Positions 5,233 to 11,998 of a stretch of DNA of 43,407 nt are shown piece by piece. Source of the DNA: a virus; the IMG/VR virus record IMGVR_UViG_3300021091_000147, positions 1-43,407 of that record. One strand, written 5' to 3'. Position 1 is the stretch's first letter; each line of letters begins with the position of its first letter. The notes below the pieces were generated by a model. It saw nothing but the letters and a program-made list of their open reading frames with translations. It was not told where the DNA came from and made no database searches. The position numbers and the translations under genes were made by a program.

Positions 5233-5353
5233 AGAAGATCTTGTAGGCAGCGTTCTTCACATAGTCATTATACTCTAGAAGATCTGCAGTGTCAATCACT
5301 GCAGAAATTCTTGCCATCTGAGTAATCAGTAATTTCTCAGTTGCCGAAGCCAT
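5171..5353 (-). CDS. small hypothetical protein (60 aa)
   Basis: MASATEKLLITQMARISAVI start; a mostly helical, tyrosine-rich protein (NDYVKNAAYKIFYEYKRQ). It overlaps both neighbours (17 nt and 62 nt). No family recognised. Confidence 0.55.
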   Translation of the reverse strand: MASATEKLLITQMARISAVIDTADLLEYNDYVKNAAYKIFYEYKRQLSLEYNRKEPEPLS

Positions 5354-5537
5354 TACCTTTCCTTCTCCATCTACGCTCTTCTCTTAGATTGCGTAATGTA
5401 CGCTTCAGATAGTGCAATTCATCACTATCATACAGATGATCCATCTTCAGAGCAGCTTTGACACCTTTGATGTTCTTGTGCAGATCAGACGTACTCATGT
5501 AGTCGATCTTGTCTTGTGAATAGTCAGGGATTTTCAT
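5337..5537 (-). CDS. small basic hypothetical protein (66 aa)
   Basis: MKIPDYSQDKIDYMSTSDLH start; a helical basic C-terminus (LRNLREERRWRRKGNGFGN). Its ATG overlaps the TGA of the preceding gene (ATGA, 5534-5537), the third such coupling in a row. Confidence 0.65.
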   Translation of the reverse strand: MKIPDYSQDKIDYMSTSDLHKNIKGVKAALKMDHLYDSDELHYLKRTLRNLREERRWRRKGNGFGN

Positions 5538-5668
5538 TTGTCATTCCCCAGACGAGTTTCGAGTGTAGATTTGAGCATTTCATTTACCGTGTGTCTAGCA
5601 CGATAATTTTGGATAATATCCATCACACAATAACCAAAGGCAAATCCTGCCATAATACTAACAATCAT
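5534..5668 (-). CDS. small membrane protein (44 aa)
   Basis: MIVSIMAGFAFGYCVMDII: an N-terminal membrane segment (residues 2-19) and a polar cytoplasmic-type tail. Both ends overlap neighbours as ATGA. Too short for many ORF callers, but the double coupling supports it. Confidence 0.6.
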   Translation of the reverse strand: MIVSIMAGFAFGYCVMDIIQNYRARHTVNEMLKSTLETRLGNDK

Positions 5669-5754
5669 TTGTCGCGATCCTCAAGATAGAAAAGAGTGAG
5701 AAAAGAAGTGATGACAAAAGCGCCAATCACATAAAGACCAGTGGTGACCATCAT
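5665..5754 (-). CDS. membrane peptide (29 aa)
   Basis: MMVTTGLYVIGAFVITSFLT, then LFYLEDRDK: one transmembrane helix with a short charged tail. It overlaps the upstream gene as TGATG and the downstream one as ATGA, so it sits in a translationally coupled chain. Function unknown; a lysis or membrane-modifying role is speculation. Confidence 0.5.
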   Translation of the reverse strand: MMVTTGLYVIGAFVITSFLTLFYLEDRDK

Positions 5755-5987
5755 CAGCACGCTCCGTTCATAGGATTAACATCAACAGCATCGAGATTGA
5801 AATCAACAACCTCGTAACCGATACCAATACGCTCGTCACATTCACGCCAGAAATCTTTCTTCGTGATGACTTTGGTGCTCATGGTATCTACACCTTGAAA
5901 CTTCAGCACTTTGAAAAAGAACTGAGAGCTATTCTTGATCGGGAAATAGTCCACGACCATGGTGCCAGTGGTGGATTGAAGACGCAT
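5754..5987 (-). CDS. hypothetical protein (77 aa)
   Basis: MRLQSTTGTMVVDYFPIKNS start, ending NLDAVDVNPMNGAC. ATG 5987 is chosen because it is preceded by AAGGAC and lies downstream of the promoter box TATACT (6009-6014); an upstream ATG at 6020 lies on the far side of that box. It is the first gene of a coupled chain down to about 5337. Confidence 0.65.
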   Translation of the reverse strand: MRLQSTTGTMVVDYFPIKNSSQFFFKVLKFQGVDTMSTKVITKKDFWRECDERIGIGYEVVDFNLDAVDVNPMNGAC

Positions 5988-6008
5988 GTCCTTGTTTGAA
6001 CTGAATAC

Positions 6009-6037
6009 AGTATAGGGCATTTGGAGGGGGCAGGCAA
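6009..6037 (-). promoter_or_regulatory. sigma70-type promoter TTGCCT-17-TATACT
   Basis: -35 TTGCCT at 6032-6037 and -10 TATACT at 6009-6014, with a 17-nt spacer. It starts the operon 5987 to 5337 and directly follows the dyad at 6043-6065. Confidence 0.65.
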
Positions 6038-6042
6038 GCCCC

Positions 6043-6065
6043 CTGTGCCAGTTCTTAAACTGCCA
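6043..6065. repeat. intergenic dyad
   Basis: + strand CTGTGCCAGTTCTTAAACTG: arms GCCAGTT / AACTGCC with one mismatch. The TAA stop of the 137-aa gene lies in the loop. Confidence 0.6.
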
Positions 6066-6468
6066 GCGCAGCAGCAGGAATCTCAACAGATTCCATGTAA
6101 GAATCATGCCAGGAGCAGGTGTCATAACAGATCCATTCTCCTTCCCTCGTAAAGAGATAAGCAAACTCTTCTGCACCTTCAGTCAGATACTGTGCAAGAT
6201 CAGCATCATGACGAGGGGGGCAATCTTCACCACGCTGAGAATAGTATTCTGGACCATACACACCCTGCACTTTGCTACCATCAAAGCGATCATCAGTCCA
6301 GCAGCAAGACATGTCGCCGCCATCAATCAACTCAGAAACAAGAGAGCGAGTGTTGTAATGAGTGGTCAGAATGCGACCCAGCCACTCAGGATAACCATCC
6401 CAGTGGTGATACACAGAGAGCACAGAACCATTCTTGAGCTCGATACCGATGCGAGAACGAGTTGCCAT
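6055..6468 (-). CDS. conserved phage protein (137 aa)
   Basis: MATRSRIGIELKNGSVLSVY, then HHWDGYPEWLG. I know this N-terminal signature (SRIG ... GSVxSxYxHWDGYPxxLG) from many unrelated phages, where it is annotated as a conserved protein of unknown function. The middle carries DMSCCW and YYSQRGED. The length is typical. Confidence 0.8.
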   Translation of the reverse strand: MATRSRIGIELKNGSVLSVYHHWDGYPEWLGRILTTHYNTRSLVSELIDGGDMSCCWTDDRFDGSKVQGVYGPEYYSQRGEDCPPRHDADLAQYLTEGAEEFAYLFTREGEWICYDTCSWHDSYMESVEIPAAALAV

Positions 6469-6502
6469 GATTAAGAAAAGTAAGGTGAATCAGTAGTGTG
6501 CT

Positions 6503-6703
6503 TCAGTTACCCTCAGCGATGTGGTTGAGAACGTTGCGGGCAAAAGTCATGAAGGTATAAGGAGACACACCGTTGTGATCATAACCATCCAACAATTCAG
6601 ATTGGTTGTAAGTATTCACAATCAGCAGACAGGCATCGTAGAGTGCTGCCTGATGCTCCTCTTTAGAATGAAAAGAGATTGCGCTGTAGGAAGGAAGCGT
6701 CAC
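6503..6703 (-). CDS. small hypothetical protein (66 aa, GTG start)
   Basis: Product starts (GTG) MTLPSYSAISFHSKEEHQAA and continues with YDACLLIVNTYNQ; ends ARNVLNHIAEGN. Helical, not recognised. No in-frame ATG fits better; TTGGCA/TATAAT promoter boxes lie 25-55 nt upstream. Confidence 0.6.
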   Translation of the reverse strand: MTLPSYSAISFHSKEEHQAALYDACLLIVNTYNQSELLDGYDHNGVSPYTFMTFARNVLNHIAEGN

Positions 6704-6728
6704 AGGTGTTTCCCTTGATTACCTTTGT

Positions 6729-6758
6729 ATTATACTGCCGAGCACAGGCGATTGCCAA
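6729..6758 (-). promoter_or_regulatory. sigma70-type promoter TTGGCA-18-TATAAT
   Basis: -35 TTGGCA at 6753-6758, -10 TATAAT at 6729-6734, spacer 18 nt. It follows the dyad at 6762-6789 and precedes the GTG start at 6703. Confidence 0.65.
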
Positions 6759-6761
6759 AGA

Positions 6762-6789
6762 ACTGTGCCACCTGTCAAACTGGCACAGT
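6762..6789. repeat. intergenic dyad ACTGTGCCA..TGGCACAGT
   Basis: Perfect 9-bp arms (6762-6770 / 6781-6789) with a 10-nt loop, immediately after the TGA of the 76-aa gene. No U-run follows on either strand, so a simple intrinsic terminator is doubtful. Confidence 0.75.
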
Positions 6790-7019
6790 CATTCGTCTTT
6801 GTTGAAGAATGTACCAAAGAATCCACTGTCACCAGATTTGCGGTTCTCTAGCTTGTCCAGAATAGCGTCAGTGTTCTGCAGCGATTCAATTCGTGAAATC
6901 AGATCTGCAATCACACTACACACCAACGGGCGCTCTTGTCGAGCAGCATAGGCTAGTGCATTACGCAACGATGCTTCTGCTTCTTTCAGTGATTCTTCTA
7001 CAGATTGTGATAGTGCCAT
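6789..7019 (-). CDS. conserved cyanophage protein (76 aa)
   Basis: MALSQSVEESLKEAEASLRN start, then ALAYAARQERPLV and ending in SGFFGTFFNKDE. The N-terminal two thirds form a helical, probably coiled-coil protein. I recall this type from many T4-like cyanophages, but no function is known. ATG 7019 is preferred to a longer upstream extension. Confidence 0.75.
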   Translation of the reverse strand: MALSQSVEESLKEAEASLRNALAYAARQERPLVCSVIADLISRIESLQNTDAILDKLENRKSGDSGFFGTFFNKDE

Positions 7020-7021
7020 GA

Positions 7022-7222
7022 TTAAATGTCTCCTCGTCTTTTGGGTTTTGGTGGTGGATCCTCCTGCCATTTACAATAGTCTGGCAGCTGTGAATTGTTA
7101 TCCTCAAAATACTGACACAGCTGTGCTACATCAGGAGGATATTTTGGTCTCGCATGACTGCGGATATTGTCTAGATGACATGTAATATTCATGCCACAGA
7201 GAACATACTCAAACAGAAACAT
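7022..7222 (-). CDS. small hypothetical protein (66 aa)
   Basis: MFLFEYVLCGMNITCHLDNI start; the C-terminus is proline- and lysine-rich (EDPPPKPKRRGDI). It lies 2 nt upstream of the next gene and overlaps the previous one by 14 nt. Not recognised. Confidence 0.6.
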   Translation of the reverse strand: MFLFEYVLCGMNITCHLDNIRSHARPKYPPDVAQLCQYFEDNNSQLPDYCKWQEDPPPKPKRRGDI

Positions 7223-7478
7223 TTTCTTTTGGAATCGTTGCTGAGTATGGTGTAGTCTGATCTAGACTAACAGGCTCTCCGATGATACTGGCGCTGACTG
7301 CTGAATAGTATGTCTTGGTCTTGGTGTCGTAGAATCCCCAGATACTACGGACCTCATCACCAAGATTGTAATCATACCGACGATGATGACGAATCCAGAT
7401 TGCAATAACATTACGCTTAAAGGGAGTAGCCTCATAACTGTATCCTTTGGGTGGAGTATGTGAATGCTGGTAATTCAT
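7209..7478 (-). CDS. hypothetical protein (89 aa)
   Basis: MNYQHSHTPPKGYSYEATPF start; beta-rich with DVRS/IWGFYDTKTKTYYSAVS-like strands. The pattern looks like a small WYL/SH3-type barrel, but I cannot assign it. It is 1 nt from the 153-aa gene. Confidence 0.65.
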   Translation of the reverse strand: MNYQHSHTPPKGYSYEATPFKRNVIAIWIRHHRRYDYNLGDEVRSIWGFYDTKTKTYYSAVSASIIGEPVSLDQTTPYSATIPKENVSV

Positions 7479-7479
7479 G

Positions 7480-7941
7480 TCAGGTAAGCAGATTGTCTAC
7501 AGCTTCAGCAGTGAAATCAAACTCATTCACCAATCTCTCCTTGAGAGTCTCAAATTGCTTCTTCCAGAATGGATCTTGAGTTGCAACAATATTTGCCCAG
7601 TCCTGATCCAATTCTTTCTGAAGATTGACTGCCTCATCGATCTTATGAGAGAGATCTTCAACAAGCACAAGATCGTACTCTTCTGCTACCTTACGCATAT
7701 CTTCTTTGCTGTTCCAGTCACTGAATGCAGTGCCACATGCACCCTTCATGATGTTAAGCTCACTGTGACCAATAGCACGCATGAAGTTACTGAAGAAACG
7801 GAACACTTGAGTAGTGTTCAGATCCTCAGCAGGAATCTCCATGGTGATATGCTCCTCAGGCAGCATGTCATCATCAGAATACGCACCAGTGTACGTCCAC
7901 TTGCTGTCAAATTGTACTTTAATCTTAGCTTCGTAAGTCAT
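7480..7941 (-). CDS. conserved cyanophage hypothetical protein (153 aa)
   Basis: MTYEAKIKVQFDSKWTYTGA start, with PEEHITMEIPAEDLN and a helical C-terminal half (LSHKIDEAVNLQKELDQDW). Two domains by composition: a beta-rich first half and a helical second. ATG overlaps the preceding TAA-region gene by 4 nt. Function unknown. Confidence 0.7.
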   Translation of the reverse strand: MTYEAKIKVQFDSKWTYTGAYSDDDMLPEEHITMEIPAEDLNTTQVFRFFSNFMRAIGHSELNIMKGACGTAFSDWNSKEDMRKVAEEYDLVLVEDLSHKIDEAVNLQKELDQDWANIVATQDPFWKKQFETLKERLVNEFDFTAEAVDNLLT

Positions 7942-8117
7942 TTGTTGTTAGGGCAATCAGGATGATAAGTGAAGGCAGCACAGTATTCTTGCTGTGCTTT
8001 TTGATGATAGTATGCTTTGAACAACTTTGCATCCCTAACAATTAGGAATGCATTCCAACCGAGAATCGCAGCAAATCCTAGCACGAATGCTGCGACGTAT
8101 TTGGGTGAGAGATTCAT
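7938..8117 (-). CDS. single-span membrane protein (59 aa)
   Basis: MNLSPKYVAAFVLGFAAILG followed by WNAFLIV: one transmembrane helix at residues 6-27, then a polar tail with two cysteines (EYCAAF, HPDCPNNK). The start at 8117 is downstream of TATAAT (8139-8144). Function unknown. Confidence 0.65.
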   Translation of the reverse strand: MNLSPKYVAAFVLGFAAILGWNAFLIVRDAKLFKAYYHQKAQQEYCAAFTYHPDCPNNK

Positions 8118-8138
8118 AGGAATCGCGTCGATACATGT

Positions 8139-8144
8139 ATTATA
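8139..8144 (-). promoter_or_regulatory. promoter -10 TATAAT
   Basis: Perfect -10 box 21 nt upstream of ATG 8117; it overlaps the stop region of the preceding gene. No clear -35. Confidence 0.45.
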
Positions 8145-8385
8145 CAGGCAATTTGCCCTTGGACTTGCCTTTTGTACCACTTTTCAATCTGGCACAGTGC
8201 TGCTTGACAACCTTCATCGCAGCTGTAAGGGTTCGCTTCTCTTCAAATTGCTTCCCATCATGCAGGATGATCCAGCATTTAGGTTTCTCATACGGAAATG
8301 GGAAGATTGCCCACGTTCCATCACCTATAATCACAGGTTGTGCAAGAACTTTGTCTTCAAGTAGGGTCGGATTGTTGCTGTGCAT
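8140..8385 (-). CDS. hypothetical protein (81 aa)
   Basis: MHSNNPTLLEDKVLAQPVII start; beta-rich first half (GDGTWAIFPFPYEKPKCWIIL) and a basic tail (KSGTKGKSKGKLPV). ATG 8385 minimises the overlap with the upstream gene (29 nt); ATG 8424 is an alternative. Not recognised. Confidence 0.55.
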   Translation of the reverse strand: MHSNNPTLLEDKVLAQPVIIGDGTWAIFPFPYEKPKCWIILHDGKQFEEKRTLTAAMKVVKQHCARLKSGTKGKSKGKLPV

Positions 8386-8602
8386 GATATTTTTCCCAGG
8401 GATGTACGTACTGCTTGTTTGCATGAATTGTAATCGTGGGGTCGGAGCCCCAGTCGTTCATACGCCTGATCCCACCAAATGAAATCTCCAAGTCTGATGA
8501 GTCCCACTTTAATTCTTGAACAAATGGAGCTGCAATCTTAATATGGAGATTACCACTCTCGTCGTAAGAGTAATCGAAGTAACGCTGGATGTCTGGATTC
8601 AT
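8357..8602 (-). CDS. hypothetical protein (81 aa)
   Basis: MNPDIQRYFDYSYDESGNLH start, likely a small beta protein. Its ATG overlaps the helicase stop as ATGA (8599-8602), so it is probably translated by reinitiation after the helicase. Confidence 0.65.
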   Translation of the reverse strand: MNPDIQRYFDYSYDESGNLHIKIAAPFVQELKWDSSDLEISFGGIRRMNDWGSDPTITIHANKQYVHPWEKYHAQQQSDPT

Positions 8603-9849
8603 ACAAAAGAAATAGCAGGGATACCCTTCACAAAGATACAGTCTACCACATCTTGCAGACGCTTGGCAATACCTTTGCCGTGATTAGAATAGATGGGAAC
8701 AGTCACAAACCCAGTGCTCTTACGATAGAGACCGAAAGAACCTGCGGGAATCTTGCCAGCAGCAATATCGGCAGCGTCGTTGCTATCCATACGAATCACA
8801 CGACCGATCGTCTGTGCCATCTCAACAATAGGGAGCTGGCGCAGAAGAACACAGTGAGTCAGACCAGGCACGTTGATACCTTCAGACAGAATGCTGTAGT
8901 GGAACATAATGAACTTACGATTCACATCCTTACCCCAGGCAGTCAGAGTCTCAAAGAACTCTTCGCGACCAACTTTGGTCTTGTTGATGTAAGCACCGTG
9001 CTTGCTGGTGATGTGAAGCACATCGTAACCACGCTTATGGAACTCTGCGATCACGTTGGTGTTGCTGAGCATCCGCCACAGCACACGAGTGTTGGGCGCT
9101 GCCACAAGCACCTTAGAGGCGCTCTCAGGGTCCAGAGAGTCGATGATGTCCAGCAGGGTGGCACGATCGTTGTCAGCAGCGTACAGACCCGTCTGGCGCT
9201 CAAGATCGACCACATGGGTCAGCACAGTGGGAGCTACGATGCTACCATTCTGAATCAACTCAGGAGCAGGCACAGACTCAAGAACAGGACCGAACACAAT
9301 ACGGTTGTTCATACCACGACCGAAGGGATTGTTAGAGTGCTTAGGTGTGGCAGTGAAATAGTAATAGTTCTTGGCGTTGCAGTTAGCTACCTCAGGAAAG
9401 AAGTGGCGACGAGTAGCGTTGTGTGCTTCGTCAAAGTATGCAACGTCAACCTGAATACCTGCTTCGTTGATGCGACGCAGAGAATTGTAGGTGGTAAAGA
9501 TAATCTGATGCAGACCTGCAGTCTTACACACAGCATGGTGACACTGGATCTCTTGGATCTTAGTGGTGCTCAGGTGATGAGTCTCACCGCTGTGAACATG
9601 AAGAACTTCAGCGTTAGTGATGTGCTCAAGAAACTCCTCAGACAACTGATTAGCGAGGAGAATGCGAGGAGCACAGACTACAATAGTTTGTGGGGTGGTA
9701 GATTCTTGAAGACGACGTACAGCGTCGAGAATCATAACAAGAGTCTTACCACCACCAGTAGGAACAATAACTTGACCAAATGCAGCTTTAATCAGTGCAT
9801 CGAGAGCACGCTGCTGGTGAGAGCGGAGAGTCAGGGGCACAAGGGACAT
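8599..9849 (-). CDS. superfamily 2 DNA/RNA helicase (416 aa)
   Basis: Motifs in order: Q-tip-like RSHQQRALDAL at the N-terminus, Walker A PTGGGKT (30-36), Ia-like CAPRILLANQ, DEAH (140-143), motif III TATP (166-169), and in the C-terminal RecA domain FMFHYSILSEGINVPGL and QTIGRVIRM (motif VI). It resembles the DEAD/DEAH ResIII-type helicases found in T4-like cyanophages in addition to UvsW. ATG 9849 (MSLVPLTLRSHQQ) is chosen because it starts at the helicase fold and sits 13 nt after TATACT. The physiological role is not known; adjacency to a ParB-like gene is notable. Confidence 0.9.
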   Translation of the reverse strand: MSLVPLTLRSHQQRALDALIKAAFGQVIVPTGGGKTLVMILDAVRRLQESTTPQTIVVCAPRILLANQLSEEFLEHITNAEVLHVHSGETHHLSTTKIQEIQCHHAVCKTAGLHQIIFTTYNSLRRINEAGIQVDVAYFDEAHNATRRHFFPEVANCNAKNYYYFTATPKHSNNPFGRGMNNRIVFGPVLESVPAPELIQNGSIVAPTVLTHVVDLERQTGLYAADNDRATLLDIIDSLDPESASKVLVAAPNTRVLWRMLSNTNVIAEFHKRGYDVLHITSKHGAYINKTKVGREEFFETLTAWGKDVNRKFIMFHYSILSEGINVPGLTHCVLLRQLPIVEMAQTIGRVIRMDSNDAADIAAGKIPAGSFGLYRKSTGFVTVPIYSNHGKGIAKRLQDVVDCIFVKGIPAISFV

Positions 9850-9862
9850 CGCGTATGAATAC

Positions 9863-9868
9863 AGTATA
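9863..9868 (-). promoter_or_regulatory. promoter -10 TATACT fused to a terminator U-tract
   Basis: TATACT directly follows the T-rich tail of the terminator at 9877-9896; a very short leader (about 7 nt) before ATG 9849 is predicted. Confidence 0.55.
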
Positions 9869-9896
9869 AAAGCAAAAGCGCCCCCGAAGGGGCGCT
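9869..9896 (-). terminator. Rho-independent terminator with UUCG tetraloop
   Basis: On the minus strand AGCGCCCC TTCG GGGGCGCT, a perfect 8-bp GC-rich stem (9877-9884 / 9889-9896), followed by TTTTGCTTTT. It ends transcripts of the ParB-like gene just before the helicase promoter. Confidence 0.9.
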
Positions 9897-9923
9897 CTGT
9901 GCCAGTCGGCAAACTGGTACACC
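9897..9923. repeat. intergenic dyad
   Basis: + strand CTGTGCCAGTCGGCAAACTG then GTACACC: arms GTGCCAGT / ACTGGTAC with one mismatch. It lies between the ParB-like stop and the UUCG terminator, so terminator and dyad are separate elements here. Confidence 0.65.
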
Positions 9924-9949
9924 AAAAGTTCAACAAAACAACTTTAAAA

Positions 9950-10918
9950 TCAAGCCTGAATCAGATCATCACCCTCCTCAACATCAAGAATCTGAGGAAC
10001 AAATCCCACAAGATTGAACAACTTGAAGTTGCTGTCACGAAAACGCATCTCAAATGCCTTCTCAAAACAAGCGTTGAAATATGCAGCAAACTCAGCAGCA
10101 GAACGACGAGCTTCAGGAGCATTTTCTGCAGTAATATTCTGCAGGAATCCAATAACTTCGCTGTTCTTACCAGCGTAGAGAGCTTCCAGACATTCAACAG
10201 CAGTACGACGGAAGTAAGTGCTGTTACCGCTTGCATTCAAGGCGATGACGTTAGTACCCTTAGAGAGGATCTTTCGGGCATAGTTCTTCGTCTTGCTAGC
10301 ATCAAACGACTCCATCGATGCAGCTGCAACTGCACTGGCGATCACACTCTCACAGAGGTTAGTAACTTGCTGCTGAGTGAAAGAGTGGGAGATGCTGTTA
10401 ACCCAACGCACACATTCTTCGTATGCAGGGATCTCATCATGACGCCCAATCCAAGCGGCGAGACGCTTGCGGAAATCATCGATGTTAGCTGACTTGCTAG
10501 GGGGGTGATCGTTGGCACCAAGACCAACTTCATTCACCACATCATCGGCAGTAAAACCATCCTTCACTTCAACCACGTTGAAGATCCAGCGAGCATACTG
10601 AAGCTCAATCAGAGCTTGATAACGAGTGAAACCATCGAGCAACTTACCGTTCTCAAAGATGAACGGAGGCTGTGCATCAACAAGCACACCTTTTACAGTG
10701 ATGCTGTTCTTGAGAGCGTCCTTATTCTTCTGATCGGTGCCAGTGGAACGAACAACATTACGCTCGTGACCATCATCATCCGTATTCAGAATGGTGCTGA
10801 GCTCACGAATCTCGCGACGAACAACACGATAGGAGTTCCCCTCAGGGAGATCAAGTGCATCAAACCACTCAACCTTAGGGGCAGTGGAAGGGGTGCTCAA
10901 CTTAACAAATTTTACCAT
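9950..10918 (-). CDS. ParB/sulfiredoxin-fold domain protein (322 aa)
   Basis: Residues 71-106 (SITVKGVLVDAQPPFIFENG, then KLLDGFTRYQALIEL) carry the ParB-like signature of an upstream strand followed by the G-x-x-R box (DGFTRYQAL). The N-terminal part (PEGNSYRVVRREIREL) fits the fold's first elements; the C-terminal 200 residues are helical and unassigned. Members are either DNA-binding CTPases or nucleases; without a biochemical test the activity is open. ATG 10918 lies 65 nt downstream of a TTGGCA-17-TATACT promoter. Confidence 0.75.
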   Translation of the reverse strand: MVKFVKLSTPSTAPKVEWFDALDLPEGNSYRVVRREIRELSTILNTDDDGHERNVVRSTGTDQKNKDALKNSITVKGVLVDAQPPFIFENGKLLDGFTRYQALIELQYARWIFNVVEVKDGFTADDVVNEVGLGANDHPPSKSANIDDFRKRLAAWIGRHDEIPAYEECVRWVNSISHSFTQQQVTNLCESVIASAVAAASMESFDASKTKNYARKILSKGTNVIALNASGNSTYFRRTAVECLEALYAGKNSEVIGFLQNITAENAPEARRSAAEFAAYFNACFEKAFEMRFRDSNFKLFNLVGFVPQILDVEEGDDLIQA

Positions 10919-10945
10919 AATTAAAAATAGCAAAGGTGCATTTTT

Positions 10946-10975
10946 GATCAGTTTTAGCAGTGCGCTTGACTGATC
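10946..10975 (-). promoter_or_regulatory. 5' leader stem-loop of the ParB-like gene
   Basis: Perfect 7-bp inverted repeat GATCAGT (10946-10952) / ACTGATC (10969-10975) inside the 65-nt leader. The adjacent AAACTGATCAAAAA block is also found at the end of the KTSC-like gene (about 3532-3545). Confidence 0.5.
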
Positions 10976-10982
10976 TGTAGAC

Positions 10983-11011
10983 AGTATAGCAACTTTGGGT
11001 GGGGATGCCAA
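10983..11011 (-). promoter_or_regulatory. sigma70-type promoter TTGGCA-17-TATACT
   Basis: -35 TTGGCA 11006-11011, -10 TATACT 10983-10988, spacer 17 nt. This is the best form of the promoter found in the cassettes (also at 13274-13302). A degenerate half dyad (GTGACAG) precedes it. Confidence 0.75.
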
Positions 11012-11028
11012 GCCCCTGTCACATTTTG

Positions 11029-11535
11029 TTAGGATCTCTGGATATTTCCAGAAATGATCACGCGATCATGGTCACAGGTGTGCGGTGGTACATAATGGAG
11101 ATCGGTGGGGCTGAAGAACACCAACTTTCCTACTGTAGGGGTGACCACGTTCGCGGGGGGCAACCAGGGGCGCTCTGGATCAGGAAAGATCAGCGGAGCA
11201 CACTGGTCACAGCAGTCAATATAATAACAGAATGACTGCACATAGTTTGGATCTGGGTGCTGATGAATCACGGCATAATCACCAGTACGATACACAGCTC
11301 CCCACATCTCACAAACTTCAACACATCCATGCCTGTCCATCAATATCTGATTGGCAAGGACATTAATGTGCTCGGTTAATCCCCATAGGGGTGCAAGAAT
11401 GTGTATGGTCCAGTTAGTAACATCACACTTGAGGCTAGACTGCCTGTTGTTGTAGTCACCTAATTCATACACAAGCGATTTGAAAACGGATTCGGGCTCG
11501 TAATAGTATTCGGCAACATTAACTCTTCGCACCAT
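11029..11535 (-). CDS. 2OG-Fe(II) oxygenase, phage type (168 aa)
   Basis: Fits the 2OG-Fe(II) oxygenase family of T4-like cyanophages (PF13759 type): H-x-D as HPD (93-95) in a short strand, FCYYID, PDPERPW, then KLVFFSPTDLHYVPPH with the distal His at 147 and the 2OG-binding Arg at 158 (HDRVIISGNI). The target is unknown. ATG 11535 is preceded by AAGGAG 8 nt upstream, one of the few good Shine-Dalgarno sequences here, which supports a start inside the metallopeptidase gene (76-nt overlap). Confidence 0.85.
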   Translation of the reverse strand: MVRRVNVAEYYYEPESVFKSLVYELGDYNNRQSSLKCDVTNWTIHILAPLWGLTEHINVLANQILMDRHGCVEVCEMWGAVYRTGDYAVIHQHPDPNYVQSFCYYIDCCDQCAPLIFPDPERPWLPPANVVTPTVGKLVFFSPTDLHYVPPHTCDHDRVIISGNIQRS

Positions 11536-11951
11536 TTGATAAACTCCTTGTAGATTTTAGATTCGGTTCCATGTGCTTCTACTTCCCAAGGCTCATCCTC
11601 ATATGCAGTGTCATCAGATACGATGCGGGAATACCAATACTGCTTGTTGTACTTGGTAACATGCTCACGGAGAACACGCTGCTTGACGTGAATCAACTCA
11701 TGAAATAATACCTCAAGATATGTATTGATGTCAAGGCGATTGTGAATCTCCACAAGAAACTCACGAGGGCGAGAACAAGAGTCTATGATACTGCAGCATC
11801 CATACATTCCCTCGCGAGCTAGACCACGGGCAACGAAGTCTATTGAAATCTTGTAGCGACTTCCAATATATCGAGAGATGTACCATTCAGCAGCGATGGA
11901 TGTGATGCGCTTGCGGCAATTAGATCCTGAAAACGAGAGGGAAGTAGACAT
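11460..11951 (-). CDS. HExxH zinc metallopeptidase-like protein (163 aa)
   Basis: LEVLFHELIHVKQ contains the HELIH zinc motif (84-88) and is followed at 121-126 by PWEVEA, where a Glu would be the third ligand of a gluzincin-type site. The N-terminal part (SRYKISIDFVARGL) leads into strands as in SprT/ImmA-like small metallopeptidases. The presumed activity is cleavage of a host or phage protein. ATG 11951 chosen; the ORF extends in-frame upstream, but through another gene. Confidence 0.75.
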   Translation of the reverse strand: MSTSLSFSGSNCRKRITSIAAEWYISRYIGSRYKISIDFVARGLAREGMYGCCSIIDSCSRPREFLVEIHNRLDINTYLEVLFHELIHVKQRVLREHVTKYNKQYWYSRIVSDDTAYEDEPWEVEAHGTESKIYKEFIKWCEELMLPNTITSPNPFSNRLCMN

Positions 11952-11998
11952 AACCAGTGAAGAAACCAAACTCCAGAAATTACAAAAAGGACTTTCAT
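11840..11998 (-). CDS. possible small membrane protein nested in the peptidase gene (52 aa)
   Basis: ATG 11998 overlaps the stop of the 40-aa gene (ATGA) and opens MKVLFVISGVWFLHWLCLLP, a clear membrane or signal segment; GAGGAG lies 14 nt upstream. It overlaps the metallopeptidase start by 112 nt in another frame. It may be a real nested gene or chance; the hydrophobic segment and the coupling argue for it weakly. Confidence 0.35.
   Translation of the reverse strand: MKVLFVISGVWFLHWLCLLPSRFQDLIAASASHPSLLNGTSLDILEVATRFQ

Noticed and set aside
8653-9858. 401-codon open frame on the plus strand
   Set aside because: It is the antisense shadow of the SF2 helicase, whose motifs are complete; the plus-strand translation has no domain and no start signal.
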